DNA of 64,000 nt, from contig NZ_JPOC01000002.1 of the NCBI RefSeq assembly GCF_000738775.1, positions 1-64,000 on the forward strand, written 5' to 3'. Positions within the stretch are counted from its first letter, which is position 1, and every line of letters starts with the position of its first letter. The stretch comes from Prescottella defluvii. GTDB taxonomy: Bacteria > Actinomycetota > Actinomycetes > Mycobacteriales > Mycobacteriaceae. Of the stretch, positions 35,201 through 43,789 are shown piece after piece. The notes under the pieces are model-generated. The model was not told the DNA's origin. It made no database searches and saw only the letters and a program-made list of their open reading frames with translations. The position numbers and the translations under genes are program-made.

Positions 35201-35356
35201 ATGATCACTCTCGGAATCATCCTGCTCGTCCTCGGCCTGCTGATCAAGATCCCGATCCTGTCGACACTCGGCGTCATTGCACTCGTCGTCGGGGCCGTAC
35301 TGCTCATCCTCGGCGCGGCAGGTCGCGCCGTCGGCGGACGCAAACACTGGTACTGA
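35201..35356 (+). CDS. small two-helix membrane protein, DUF6131-like
   Basis: A 51-residue, highly hydrophobic protein (ITLGIILLVLGLLI, IPILSTLGVIALVVGAVLLIL) ending in GRAVGGRKHWY. This matches the short actinobacterial membrane proteins grouped as DUF6131. Function unknown. AAAGGGG lies 7 nt before the ATG. It follows whiB by 60 bp on the same strand and is closed by a terminator. Confidence 0.75.
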   Translation: MITLGIILLVLGLLIKIPILSTLGVIALVVGAVLLILGAAGRAVGGRKHWY

Positions 35357-35380
35357 CACCTACTGACACCCGACACTCGA

Positions 35381-35419
35381 AGACGGGCCCCGAGCGGAAA
35401 CTCCGCCCGGGGCCCGTCT
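35381..35419. terminator. terminator between the small membrane protein and tetR
   Basis: The stem AGACGGGCCCCG with CGGGGCCCGTCT and a short inner GCGG/CCGC extension lies between convergent genes. Confidence 0.85.
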
Positions 35420-35446
35420 CGGATTCGGTGACTACTTCTTCGCCGA

Positions 35447-36040
35447 CTACTTCTTCCTGCCGGCCAGGCCACGCCACGCGAGATTCTCGAGCAACTCGAC
35501 GGCCGCGGCAACCTTGATCTCCCCGCCGGCGACACGGTCCGCGACCGCCTCGCCCGCGCCGACCAACGCGACCGCCATGATCGAGAAATCGGTTGCCGGT
35601 TCCGGATCCTTGGTGCTGGACTCGAGCAGCTTGGCGGTCAGCTCGATCAGCCGGTCCCGACTGGTGCCGACCTGCGACGCGAACGCCTGCTGACCGATCG
35701 CCTGCCGATACAGCACCATCCAGGACCTGCGGTTCTCGTCGACGAAACCGAGAAACCCGGTGAGCGCGGCACGCAACTGCTCACGCGGCGGCAGATTGGG
35801 ATCGCCCGCCGGGGAGATGGCCTCGACGAACCGCAGCCCCTCACGGTGGATGCACGCCGCGAACAACTCGTCCTTGGACCCGTAGTAGAGGTACAGCATC
35901 GGCTTGGAGATGTTCGCCCTGGCCGCGATCGAGTCCATCGATGCGTCGTGGAACCCGTTGTCGGAGAACACCTCGACTGCGGCGTCGAGCATCTGCTGCT
36001 CACGGACGGCCCTGGGCAGCCTCTTGGTGCCACCAGCCAT
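35447..36040 (-). CDS. TetR-family regulator (Rv0238-like)
   Basis: A 197-residue repressor. The helix-turn-helix is in residues 10-55 (QQMLDAAVEVFSDNGFHDASMDSIAARANISKPMLYLYYGSKDEL), with an all-helical ligand domain after it that should sense a hydrophobic effector, perhaps an acyl-CoA. ATG 36040 has GGAGGAATT directly upstream; the frame start at 36055 does not. It lies beside lpqI, as Rv0238 lies beside Rv0237. A palindrome 32 bp upstream suggests autoregulation, and similar sites precede fadA2/fabG4 and fadE5. Confidence 0.88.
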   Translation of the reverse strand: MAGGTKRLPRAVREQQMLDAAVEVFSDNGFHDASMDSIAARANISKPMLYLYYGSKDELFAACIHREGLRFVEAISPAGDPNLPPREQLRAALTGFLGFVDENRRSWMVLYRQAIGQQAFASQVGTSRDRLIELTAKLLESSTKDPEPATDFSIMAVALVGAGEAVADRVAGGEIKVAAAVELLENLAWRGLAGRKK

Positions 36041-36071
36041 AATTCCTCCAACCACGGGTAAGAAGTGCCAT

Positions 36072-36087
36072 CTTACTCGATGGTAAG
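36072..36087. promoter_or_regulatory. putative autoregulatory operator of tetR
   Basis: CTTACTCGATGGTAAG is an imperfect palindrome with outer arms CTTAC/GTAAG and centre TCGATG. It lies between lpqI (ends at 36134) and tetR (starts at 36040), at the expected place for a self-operator. Confidence 0.65.
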
Positions 36088-36133
36088 AAGATCAACGGTT
36101 ACTACAGGACCTTCCATTGTGACCCTGCCGGCC

Positions 36134-37321
36134 TCAGCAGGTGACCGCGCCCTTCGCACGCGCCAGCGTGAGCACCGAGGAGTCGACCTGCGCAATCGGC
36201 AGTCGCCCGGACGACACCGCCTGCTCCAGATGGTCCAGCACCCGCGGGACGTCGTCGGTCGTGAGCCACAGCGCGACCGTCACACCCGACTTCAGCGCCT
36301 GCTCCACCGCCTGCGCGATGTCGTAGCGGTCGGTGATGGCCTTCATACCGCTCAGGTCGTCGGTGAAGATCGGTCCGGTGAACGGCGGGGCGTCGTATCC
36401 GGCGCCCTCCCGCAGCAGCGACACCGCCTCCGGGCTCAGGCTCGCGGGAAGTCCATCGGTCGTCAGCCCCGGCACACTCAGATGTCCGAGCATGACCCCG
36501 ACCTCGGTGTCCACCAGATTGCGGTACGGCACCAGATCGGACGTCTGCAACTGGTCCAACGGCGGCGTGGTCACCGCACCGGTGTGCGAATCACCCGACG
36601 CCGAACCGTGCCCCGGAAAGTGCTTGAGCACCGGCAGGATTCCGGCCTCGCGCATGCCCCGCGCATACGCCTCCGCGTACTCCGTCACCACGTCCGGGTC
36701 GTCGGAGAACGACCGGTCCCCGATCACCGCGCCGTCCGGCTGACTGCTGACGTCGACGTCCGGCGCGAAGTTCACCGTGATGCCGAGCCCCCGCAGCTCA
36801 CGCCCCCGATCGAGCGCCATCTGATACGTCTGGTCCGGCGTCATGGTCCGCGCGACCTCACGCGCCGACGGGTCCGGCCCGAACAGCTCGTCCACGCGGG
36901 ACACCCGGCCGCCTTCCTCGTCGATCGTCACCATCAGCGGGATCGCGCTGGCCTCCGTGACCTGCGGGATCTCACCGTTCGCGAGCATCGACTCGTCCGT
37001 CCAGCTGCCGATGAAGATGCCGCCGATCCCCTCCGACTCCACGATGTCGAGCGCGTCCGCGGTGCCGGTGACCCCGACGGTGAGCAACTGCGCGAGCTTC
37101 TCCCGCTGTGTCAGCGCATTCAGGAAAGCGGGACCGCACACCGCCGATCCCCCGAACCCGGGCAGCGGCGGACGCGACTGCTCGGTCTGCGCCGAGGTCG
37201 TGGTGGACGAGGACTGCGCGGATTGCGTCGTGGTGGTGGACGTGTCGCCGCCGCCTCCCGACGAACAGCCGACGGCCAGTCCGGCGCACAGAGCGAGGGC
37301 CAGGGCGTGTCGGATTCGCAT
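36134..37321 (-). CDS. lpqI: GH3 beta-N-acetylglucosaminidase lipoprotein, LpqI-like
   Basis: A 395-residue lipoprotein that should hydrolyse GlcNAc-containing muropeptides in cell-wall recycling. A lipobox (LAVGC, C19) follows the signal peptide, then a Ser/Thr-rich linker. The GH3 core has IDEEGGRVSR, VNFAPDVDV, the family motif KHFPGHGSASGDSHTG and the nucleophile Asp in FTDDLSGMKAI. The ATG at 37321 gives a clean signal peptide; a much longer open frame upstream to 38416 is not coding. Position next to tetR equals Rv0237-Rv0238. Confidence 0.92.
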   Translation of the reverse strand: MRIRHALALALCAGLAVGCSSGGGGDTSTTTTQSAQSSSTTTSAQTEQSRPPLPGFGGSAVCGPAFLNALTQREKLAQLLTVGVTGTADALDIVESEGIGGIFIGSWTDESMLANGEIPQVTEASAIPLMVTIDEEGGRVSRVDELFGPDPSAREVARTMTPDQTYQMALDRGRELRGLGITVNFAPDVDVSSQPDGAVIGDRSFSDDPDVVTEYAEAYARGMREAGILPVLKHFPGHGSASGDSHTGAVTTPPLDQLQTSDLVPYRNLVDTEVGVMLGHLSVPGLTTDGLPASLSPEAVSLLREGAGYDAPPFTGPIFTDDLSGMKAITDRYDIAQAVEQALKSGVTVALWLTTDDVPRVLDHLEQAVSSGRLPIAQVDSSVLTLARAKGAVTC

Positions 37322-37453
37322 GGATCCGACGGTAGTCCACATCCGTTCGAGCCGGTTTCCGAGCCGAGCCACGCGGAGTAATGGCAAGGTAATCTTCAAG
37401 AACGGTAGCCGGAGGCCGCCCACCGCGGCCGACCACGATTTCGGGAGGTCACA

Positions 37454-37921
37454 GTGCCTGCAGATCTCATGCTCATCGCATACGACGGCTCCGACAACGC
37501 CAAGCGGGCAATCGAGCACGCCGGCCGCTTCCTCGCCGCGAACCGTGCCGTCGTCGTCACCGCCTGGGAGCCGATGGTCCGCCAGGCCGCCCGGATGTCC
37601 GGACTGTCCGGGGTGATGCAACCCGAGTGGGTGCCCGACGAGGCCTCCGAGGACGTCGCCCTCACCGACGCCAAGGCCACCAACGAGGAGGGCCTCGACA
37701 TGGCGCTCGCGGCCGGCCTCAACGCCGAGGGACGGTGCTGCGAGTCCGCGACCGCCATCTGGGCCACCATCGTCGAGTGCGCCGACGAACTGGACGCCGA
37801 CATCATCGTCACCGGCACCCGCGGCACCACGGGCCTGCGCTCGCTGCTCCAGAGCAGCGTCGCCGACCACGTGCTGCGGCACAGTCACCGGCCCGTGCTG
37901 ATCGTCCCGCCCGGCAAGTGA
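37454..37921 (+). CDS. universal stress protein
   Basis: A 155-residue single USP domain. ATP-binding features are the early LIAYDGSDNAKRAIEHA (Asp contact) and the GTRGTTGLRSLLQSSVADHVL loop (G-2x-G-9x-S/T type), ending in RPVLIVPPG. It likely binds ATP and helps in stress or dormancy. GTG start with GGGAGG 6 nt upstream. It is divergent from lpqI and 55 bp before the isochorismate synthase gene on the same strand. Confidence 0.9.
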   Translation: MPADLMLIAYDGSDNAKRAIEHAGRFLAANRAVVVTAWEPMVRQAARMSGLSGVMQPEWVPDEASEDVALTDAKATNEEGLDMALAAGLNAEGRCCESATAIWATIVECADELDADIIVTGTRGTTGLRSLLQSSVADHVLRHSHRPVLIVPPGK

Positions 37922-37976
37922 GGGCACGAACCTAGACGGCGCCGGGCGTGGCGGCCCGACTATCGTCGGCTTCACC

Positions 37977-39071
37977 ATGGACGGCTTTCTCCTCTCGCGC
38001 CCCGACCGCACTCTCCGCACCACCGGGACACGGGAACGATTCGACGACACCGACACGGCTGCGGCCGCGCTCGACGCCGCCGGCACCGAACTGGTCGTCG
38101 GCGCCCTGCCGTTCGATCCGGCCGCACGCGCCGCCCTCACCGTCCCCGAGACGGTGTCGTGGACGCCCGGTCCGTGGCAGCCGAAGACCACCCCGCCCCT
38201 GCCGTCGGTTCGGGTCGAGCGCGAAATACCCAGCACGGCTGTGCATGTCGACCGCGTCCGCGGGCTGATCGAACGTCTGCGCCGCGGTGAACTCGACAAG
38301 GTGGTGGCAGCCCGGGCGGTGCAGTTGGCCGCCGACGAGCCGATCTCGCCGGAGACGCTGGCCGCACGCCTGGTCACCCGGCACGCGGCAGCCAACGGCT
38401 TCGCCGTCGACCTCACCGCCGCGGGGGACGGCTACGTCGGGCACACGCTGGTCGGTGCGAGCCCCGAGATCCTGCTGAGCCGACGCGGCCGCACCGTCAC
38501 GTGCCGCCCGCTGGCGGGGTCGGCCCCGCGCCGTGCCGACCCGGACGCCGATCGCGCGGAGGGCGCGGCACTGCTGGCGTCGTCGAAGAATCTGGCCGAG
38601 CACGCGTTCGTCGTCGACTGGATCCGCGACATCCTGACACCGCTGTGCGAGAACCTGGACGTGCCCGCCGCACCCGAACTCACCCGGACCGGTGAACTGT
38701 GGCACCTCGCCAGTCCTATCCGCGGCGTACTGCGTGAGTCCGTCAGCTCACTCGAACTCGCGACCCTGCTGCACCCGACACCGGCGCTGTGCGGCACACC
38801 CACCGCCCGCGCACTCGACGCGATCCTCGAACTCGAGGGGGACCGCCGCTTCTACGGCGGTGCCGTCGGCTGGTGCGACGCGGCCGGCGACGGCGACTGG
38901 GTGGTGGCGATCCGGTGCGCCGAGATCGACGCCGACGGCACCGGCGCCCTCGCCTGGGCGGGCGGGGGCATCGTCGCGGCCTCCGACCCCGAGACCGAAC
39001 TCGACGAGACCACCACCAAGCTCGGCACGCTGCTCGGCGCGCTGGGCGTCGACGCCCACGAACCCGCGTGA
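37977..39071 (+). CDS. isochorismate synthase
   Basis: A 364-residue chorismate-binding enzyme converting chorismate to isochorismate for menaquinone or siderophore/salicylate synthesis. Conserved blocks are LDKVVAARAVQL (general-base Lys), VGASPEILLSRRG, CRPLAGSAPRR, LLASSKNLAEHAFVV, HLASPIRGVL, LHPTPALCGTP and GDRRFYGGAVGWCD. The length fits EntC/DhbC/MenF-type synthases rather than anthranilate synthase. No other menaquinone or siderophore gene is nearby, so the pathway is undecided. Confidence 0.9.
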   Translation: MDGFLLSRPDRTLRTTGTRERFDDTDTAAAALDAAGTELVVGALPFDPAARAALTVPETVSWTPGPWQPKTTPPLPSVRVEREIPSTAVHVDRVRGLIERLRRGELDKVVAARAVQLAADEPISPETLAARLVTRHAAANGFAVDLTAAGDGYVGHTLVGASPEILLSRRGRTVTCRPLAGSAPRRADPDADRAEGAALLASSKNLAEHAFVVDWIRDILTPLCENLDVPAAPELTRTGELWHLASPIRGVLRESVSSLELATLLHPTPALCGTPTARALDAILELEGDRRFYGGAVGWCDAAGDGDWVVAIRCAEIDADGTGALAWAGGGIVAASDPETELDETTTKLGTLLGALGVDAHEPA

Positions 39072-39213
39072 GCTGGACCGACAGCGGAACCGGATCCGCC
39101 ACGGGCCGGGAATGGGGCCGTGCACGACGGTGCGGGTGATACCTTGACCCGGACATCACGTACGCACCGGTAGGACCCCGCGTACCCGGCGGCTTGATCA
39201 TGGGAGATCGAAG

Positions 39214-39387
39214 ATGGCGAAGTTCCTTGTCCCCGGCATTGCCAGCGCTGTGATCGGTGCTGTCGTCGGCGCCGGCGCCATCCTCGGTATCACCGCGGCC
39301 GTCCAGGACAACACGCTCCCCGACATCGACCGCACCGGTAACGCCGACTCGTCTCTGCTGAACCAGGTTGAGTACGGCAGCCGCTGA
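39214..39387 (+). CDS. small membrane protein, DUF2613 (Rv0236A-like)
   Basis: A 57-residue protein starting MAKFLVPGIASAVIGAVVGA, with one membrane helix and an extracytoplasmic tail ending in LLNQVEYGSR. The shape and the position directly before aftD match the DUF2613 protein Rv0236A. ATG 39214 has GGGAG 9 nt upstream. The aftD start lies inside its last codons (20-bp overlap), implying translational coupling with aftD. Confidence 0.85.
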   Translation: MAKFLVPGIASAVIGAVVGAGAILGITAAVQDNTLPDIDRTGNADSSLLNQVEYGSR

Positions 39388-42300
39388 ACCCGCTGGCATC
39401 GCGCGTTCCCGCACCTCCCCCTCGTCCGGCGGTCCCGCCGACGGGGGGCTTTCCGTCGAACCCTCGACTGAACCCCTGTCCCGGCGCTGGCTGATCGGCG
39501 CCGGGCTGGTCGCGTTGGTCATGTGCCTGCTGCAGTCGCCCGGCCTGACCGTCGCCGACACCAAGTACGACCTCACCGAGAACCCGATCGGGTTCCTCAC
39601 CCGCGCCGCCCACCAATGGAACAGCCAGGCGCCGCTCGGGCAGGTGCAGAACCAGGCCTACGGCTACTTCTTCCCCCACGGCGCATTCTTCGCGCTCGGG
39701 GAACTGCTGCACATTCCGCCGTGGATCACCCAGCGTTTCTGGTGGGCGCTGCTGATCGTCGCCGGCTTCTGGGGCATCATCCGGGTCGCCGAGGCCCTCG
39801 GCATCGGCAGCCGCAGTTCCCGCATCATCGCGGCCGTCGCGTTCGCGCTGTCGCCGCGCGTGCTGACGACAATCGGATCGATCTCATCGGAATCACTGCC
39901 GATGATGCTGGCCCCGTGGGTGCTGCTGCCGGTGATCCTGGCGACTTCGTCACCCGGGCGCCTCTCCGGTGGGAGGAGCTACCAGAAGAGCGCACGGGCG
40001 CTCGCCGCCTCGTCGGCGCTCGCGGTGGCGCTGATGGGCGCCGTCAACGCCGTCGCCACCGCGGCCGCGTGCCTGATCGCCGGGCTGTGGTGGATCGCGC
40101 ACCGGCCCAACCGCCGCTGGTGGGTGTTCACCGCGTGGTGGATCCCGTGCCTGCTGATGGCCACACTGTGGTGGATCGTCCCGCTGCTGCTGCTCGGCCG
40201 GGTGAGCCCGCCGTTCCTCGACTACATCGAGTCGTCGGGCGTCACGACGCAGTGGACCTCGCTCACCGAGGTGCTGCGCGGCACCGACAGCTGGACCCCG
40301 TTCGTCTCCCCCGAACGCGTCGCCGGCACCGTCCTGGTCACCCAGCCCGTCGCCGTCGTCGCCACCGGTCTCATCGCGGCCGCCGGCTTGGCGGGGCTGT
40401 GCATGCGGTCGATGCCCGCGAAGGGCCGGCTGACGCTGATCCTGCTGGTCGGCATCGCCGGCCTCGGCGCCGGTTACGTCGGCGACCTCGGCTCCCCGAT
40501 CGCCGAGCAGGTCCGCGCCTTCCTCGACGGCACCGGCGCGCCGCTGCGCAACGTGCACAAGCTCGAGCCGCTGGTCCGGCTGCCGCTCGTCCTCGGTCTC
40601 GCCCACCTGCTGGCGAAGGTCCCGCTGCCGGGATCGGTGCCGCTGCGACGCTGGCGCAGCGCCTTCGCGCACCCCGAACGTGAACCGATGGTGGCCCTGA
40701 CCAGCCTGCTGCTGGTCGCGCTCACCCTGACGACGTCGCTGGCGTGGTCGGGCCGGCTCGCCCCGAGCGGCGCCTACGACGAGGTGCCGTCGTACTGGCA
40801 CGACGCGGCGCGGTGGCTCGAGGACCACGCCGCGGGATCCGGCTCCGGCGCCGACGCCGAACGGGCCCTGGTGGTGCCCGGCGCCCCGTTCGGCTCCCAG
40901 GTGTGGGGCCTGACCCGCGACGAACCGCTGCAACCGCTCGCGTCGACGCCGTGGGCGGTGCGCGACGCCGTCCCGCTCGTCCCGCCCGGCGCGATCCGCG
41001 CCCTCGACTCGGTGCAACGCCTCATCTCCGACGGCCGCCCCTCCGACGGACTCGCCGACACCCTGCTCGCGCAGGGGATCCGCTACGTCGTGGTCCGCAA
41101 CGACCTCGACCCCGAGACGTCCCGCTCCGCCCGCCCACTGCTGGTGCACCAGACGGTCGACGGCTCGCCCGGGCTCGAGAAGGTCGCCGAGTTCGGCGAC
41201 GACATCGCCCCCGACGCCGCCGAGGACGTGGTCGTCGACAGCGACCTGCGTCCCGCCTACCCGGCGATCGAGATCTACCGGGTCACCGCGCCCGGCGCCG
41301 CGACACCGCCCGCCGGGCCGATCGCCGTGCCCCTGAACGAGGTTCCCGTCGTCCAGGGCGGCCCCGAATCGCTGCTGCGGCTCGCCGAGAACGGCACCGT
41401 CACCGGACCGGCACTGCTCGCCACCGACGCCGCCCGCGCCGGGATCGACGTCGGAGAGGTCACCGTCACCGACACCCCCACCGACCGCGAGACCGACTTC
41501 GGGCAGGTCGACAACCACAGTTCCGCCCTCCGCAGCCCCGACGACCCACGGCGCACCTACAACGCCGTCCCGGACTACCCGGTCCCGGACGCGCCGCTCG
41601 TGCAGGGCGAATGGTCCGGTGCCACGATCACCGTGTCGAGCGCGGCCTCCGACGCGACCCAGTTGGGCGGCACCGCCCCCGGCAGCGGTCCCGCCGCCAC
41701 CGTCGACGGCGATCCGGCCACCGCCTGGCTCAGCAACGGGCTCGAGACCGCCCGCGGTCAGTGGCTGCGGCTGGACTTCGACACCCCGATCACCCGCGGC
41801 ATGCTGAGCCTGACGACCAGCCCGGCGGCGTTCGGGCCGCCCGTCCGGTGGCTACGGATCGAGACCCCGAACGGCACCACCTCGGTGAAGGTGGACAAGC
41901 CCGGCGAGCCCATCAACGTGTCGCTGCCGTCCGGCACGACGCCGTGGCTGCGGATCATGGCCACCCACACCGACGACGGCTCGCCCGGCTTCCAGTTCGG
42001 CATCAGCGACCTCACCGTCGAGGACTACTCGAGCGGCGCACCCGTGCCCGTCCCGATCGTGCACCGCACGGTGCTGCCCCCGACACCCGACGACGTCCGG
42101 GTGCGCGGCTGGGATCTGGGGCAGGAACTGCCCGGACGGTCGGGCTGCGCCGACGGCCCGGACCGGGTGCACTGCAGCGGCTCCCTCGTCCTGCCCCCGG
42201 AGGAACCGGGCGTGTTCACCCGGACCCTGTCGGTGCCCGAGAACACCACCGTCACACCCGAACTGACGCTCCGCCCGCGTCCCGGCGCCGCACTCGAGGC

Positions 42301-43789
42301 GCTCGTCGCCGACCCGGCGGCGGTGTCGGCGACCGGCCCGTCCGACGGCGTCGAACTGCGCGGCACCGCCGGCGCCGCAGTGGACGGCGACGTCGCGACG
42401 TCGTGGACTGCACCCCTGGACACTGCCGCCAGAGCCAAGGGCAAGGGCGGGCTGCCGACCCTGACGATCCGGCTGCCGCAGCCGACCCTCGTCACCGGGC
42501 TGACGATCACTCCCAGCCCCGGCAACCTGCCCGCCTCCCCCAGCCGGGTCGCCGTCAACCTGGGCAACGGGCCGCAGACCCGCGACCTCGACGACGAAGG
42601 AGACTCGGGGGACTCAGCTGGGTCGCCTCACACGATCTCGCTGGAACCGCACGTCACCGACACCGTCGTACTGACCCTCGTGCGCTGGCACGAGGTGCTC
42701 GACCGGACCGCCCTCGGCTTCCTGCAACTGCAGCCGGCCGGGCTGTCCGAGGTGGTCGCGCTCGGCGCGGACGGCCGCCCCGTCCCCGGAACCGCGACGG
42801 CGGCCGCAGCCGACCGCACCGTCACCGTCGGCTGCGACGTCGGACCGACCGTCTCGATCGGCGGCGCCCTCGTGCGGACCTCGATCACCGCGACCGCCGA
42901 CCAGTTGACGTCCGGACAACCGGTGACCGCGACCCCGTGCCCGCCGACCGCCCCGACTGCGCTGCCCGCGGGCCGTCAGGACGTCGTGGTCGCACCCGGC
43001 CCGGCGTTCACCGTCGACAGCCTGCGCCTCGACGCCGCCCCACCCGCGCCCGCCACCACGCCCACGTCGCCGGCCGTCGGCCGGTGGACCGAGAACCTGC
43101 GCGAACTCGACGTCGCCGCCGCCGACACCGACCAACTGCTGGTGGTGCCCGAGAGCACCAACGTCGGCTGGGTCGCCACCGCACCCGACGGCACCGAACT
43201 GCAACCGGTGATCGTGAGCGGGTGGCAGCAGGGATGGATCGTGCCCGCCGGCACCGACGGCGTCGTGACCCTCGAGTTCGCGACCGACCGCTGGTACCGC
43301 GCCGGAATCGCGTTCGGCCTCGCACTGCTGATCCCGCTCGTGCTCCTGGCCCTGGTCCCACGTCGGCGCGCGGATCGAGGATCCGCACCACAGGTGACGC
43401 CGCCGCGACCGTGGCGGAGTGTCGTCGCCGCGGCCGTCGGAGTGGTGGCCGTCGCGACCGTCGTCGCCGGGCCCGTCGGCACGCTGGTCACCGTGGGTGT
43501 CGCGGCCGGCGCGCTCGGACTGTCACGGTGGCGGGGGCCCGCCTTCGCGGCAAGGGTGCTCGTCGGCGTCGCGGGGGTGTCGTCGGCGCTGGCCGCGGTC
43601 CTGCTCTCCACCGGACCGTGGCGGGCAGCCGACGGATATGTCGGGCACTCGTTCCTGATTCAGCTGTTCGCGCTGATCGGGGTGGTCTGTGTGGGTGTCT
43701 CGGCGTTGCCGCTGTCGCGTTCGCCGATGTGGCGCCGCTTCTCCCAGCGCTGGACCGCCCGCCGGGACGGCTCCTCCACCAGCGCGTAG
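39368..43789 (+). CDS. aftD: alpha-(1->3)-arabinofuranosyltransferase AftD
   Basis: A 1473-residue GT-C enzyme that adds alpha-1,3-linked arabinofuranose branches from decaprenyl-phosphoryl arabinose to arabinogalactan/lipoarabinomannan. The membrane part (about residues 40-475) holds the substrate-binding loop TKYDLTENPIGFLTRAAHQWN with conserved acids and FFPHGAFFALGE. A very large extracellular part with carbohydrate-binding-module-like discoidin domains follows (SGATITVSSAASDATQLGG ... PAATVDGDPATAWLSNG; a second copy at AAVDGDVATSWTAP), and three C-terminal helices end the protein. The start is a TTG at 39368 within DUF2613, chosen for coupling. The 3' end overlaps the convergent acyltransferase gene by 130 bp. 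Confidence 0.93.
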   Translation: MSTAAAEPAGIARSRTSPSSGGPADGGLSVEPSTEPLSRRWLIGAGLVALVMCLLQSPGLTVADTKYDLTENPIGFLTRAAHQWNSQAPLGQVQNQAYGYFFPHGAFFALGELLHIPPWITQRFWWALLIVAGFWGIIRVAEALGIGSRSSRIIAAVAFALSPRVLTTIGSISSESLPMMLAPWVLLPVILATSSPGRLSGGRSYQKSARALAASSALAVALMGAVNAVATAAACLIAGLWWIAHRPNRRWWVFTAWWIPCLLMATLWWIVPLLLLGRVSPPFLDYIESSGVTTQWTSLTEVLRGTDSWTPFVSPERVAGTVLVTQPVAVVATGLIAAAGLAGLCMRSMPAKGRLTLILLVGIAGLGAGYVGDLGSPIAEQVRAFLDGTGAPLRNVHKLEPLVRLPLVLGLAHLLAKVPLPGSVPLRRWRSAFAHPEREPMVALTSLLLVALTLTTSLAWSGRLAPSGAYDEVPSYWHDAARWLEDHAAGSGSGADAERALVVPGAPFGSQVWGLTRDEPLQPLASTPWAVRDAVPLVPPGAIRALDSVQRLISDGRPSDGLADTLLAQGIRYVVVRNDLDPETSRSARPLLVHQTVDGSPGLEKVAEFGDDIAPDAAEDVVVDSDLRPAYPAIEIYRVTAPGAATPPAGPIAVPLNEVPVVQGGPESLLRLAENGTVTGPALLATDAARAGIDVGEVTVTDTPTDRETDFGQVDNHSSALRSPDDPRRTYNAVPDYPVPDAPLVQGEWSGATITVSSAASDATQLGGTAPGSGPAATVDGDPATAWLSNGLETARGQWLRLDFDTPITRGMLSLTTSPAAFGPPVRWLRIETPNGTTSVKVDKPGEPINVSLPSGTTPWLRIMATHTDDGSPGFQFGISDLTVEDYSSGAPVPVPIVHRTVLPPTPDDVRVRGWDLGQELPGRSGCADGPDRVHCSGSLVLPPEEPGVFTRTLSVPENTTVTPELTLRPRPGAALEALVADPAAVSATGPSDGVELRGTAGAAVDGDVATSWTAPLDTAARAKGKGGLPTLTIRLPQPTLVTGLTITPSPGNLPASPSRVAVNLGNGPQTRDLDDEGDSGDSAGSPHTISLEPHVTDTVVLTLVRWHEVLDRTALGFLQLQPAGLSEVVALGADGRPVPGTATAAAADRTVTVGCDVGPTVSIGGALVRTSITATADQLTSGQPVTATPCPPTAPTALPAGRQDVVVAPGPAFTVDSLRLDAAPPAPATTPTSPAVGRWTENLRELDVAAADTDQLLVVPESTNVGWVATAPDGTELQPVIVSGWQQGWIVPAGTDGVVTLEFATDRWYRAGIAFGLALLIPLVLLALVPRRRADRGSAPQVTPPRPWRSVVAAAVGVVAVATVVAGPVGTLVTVGVAAGALGLSRWRGPAFAARVLVGVAGVSSALAAVLLSTGPWRAADGYVGHSFLIQLFALIGVVCVGVSALPLSRSPMWRRFSQRWTARRDGSSTSA

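Noticed and set aside
37322-38416. Upstream extension of the lpqI frame to 760 residues
   Set aside because: The extension covers two plus-strand genes (USP and isochorismate synthase) and would bury a clean lipoprotein signal peptide.
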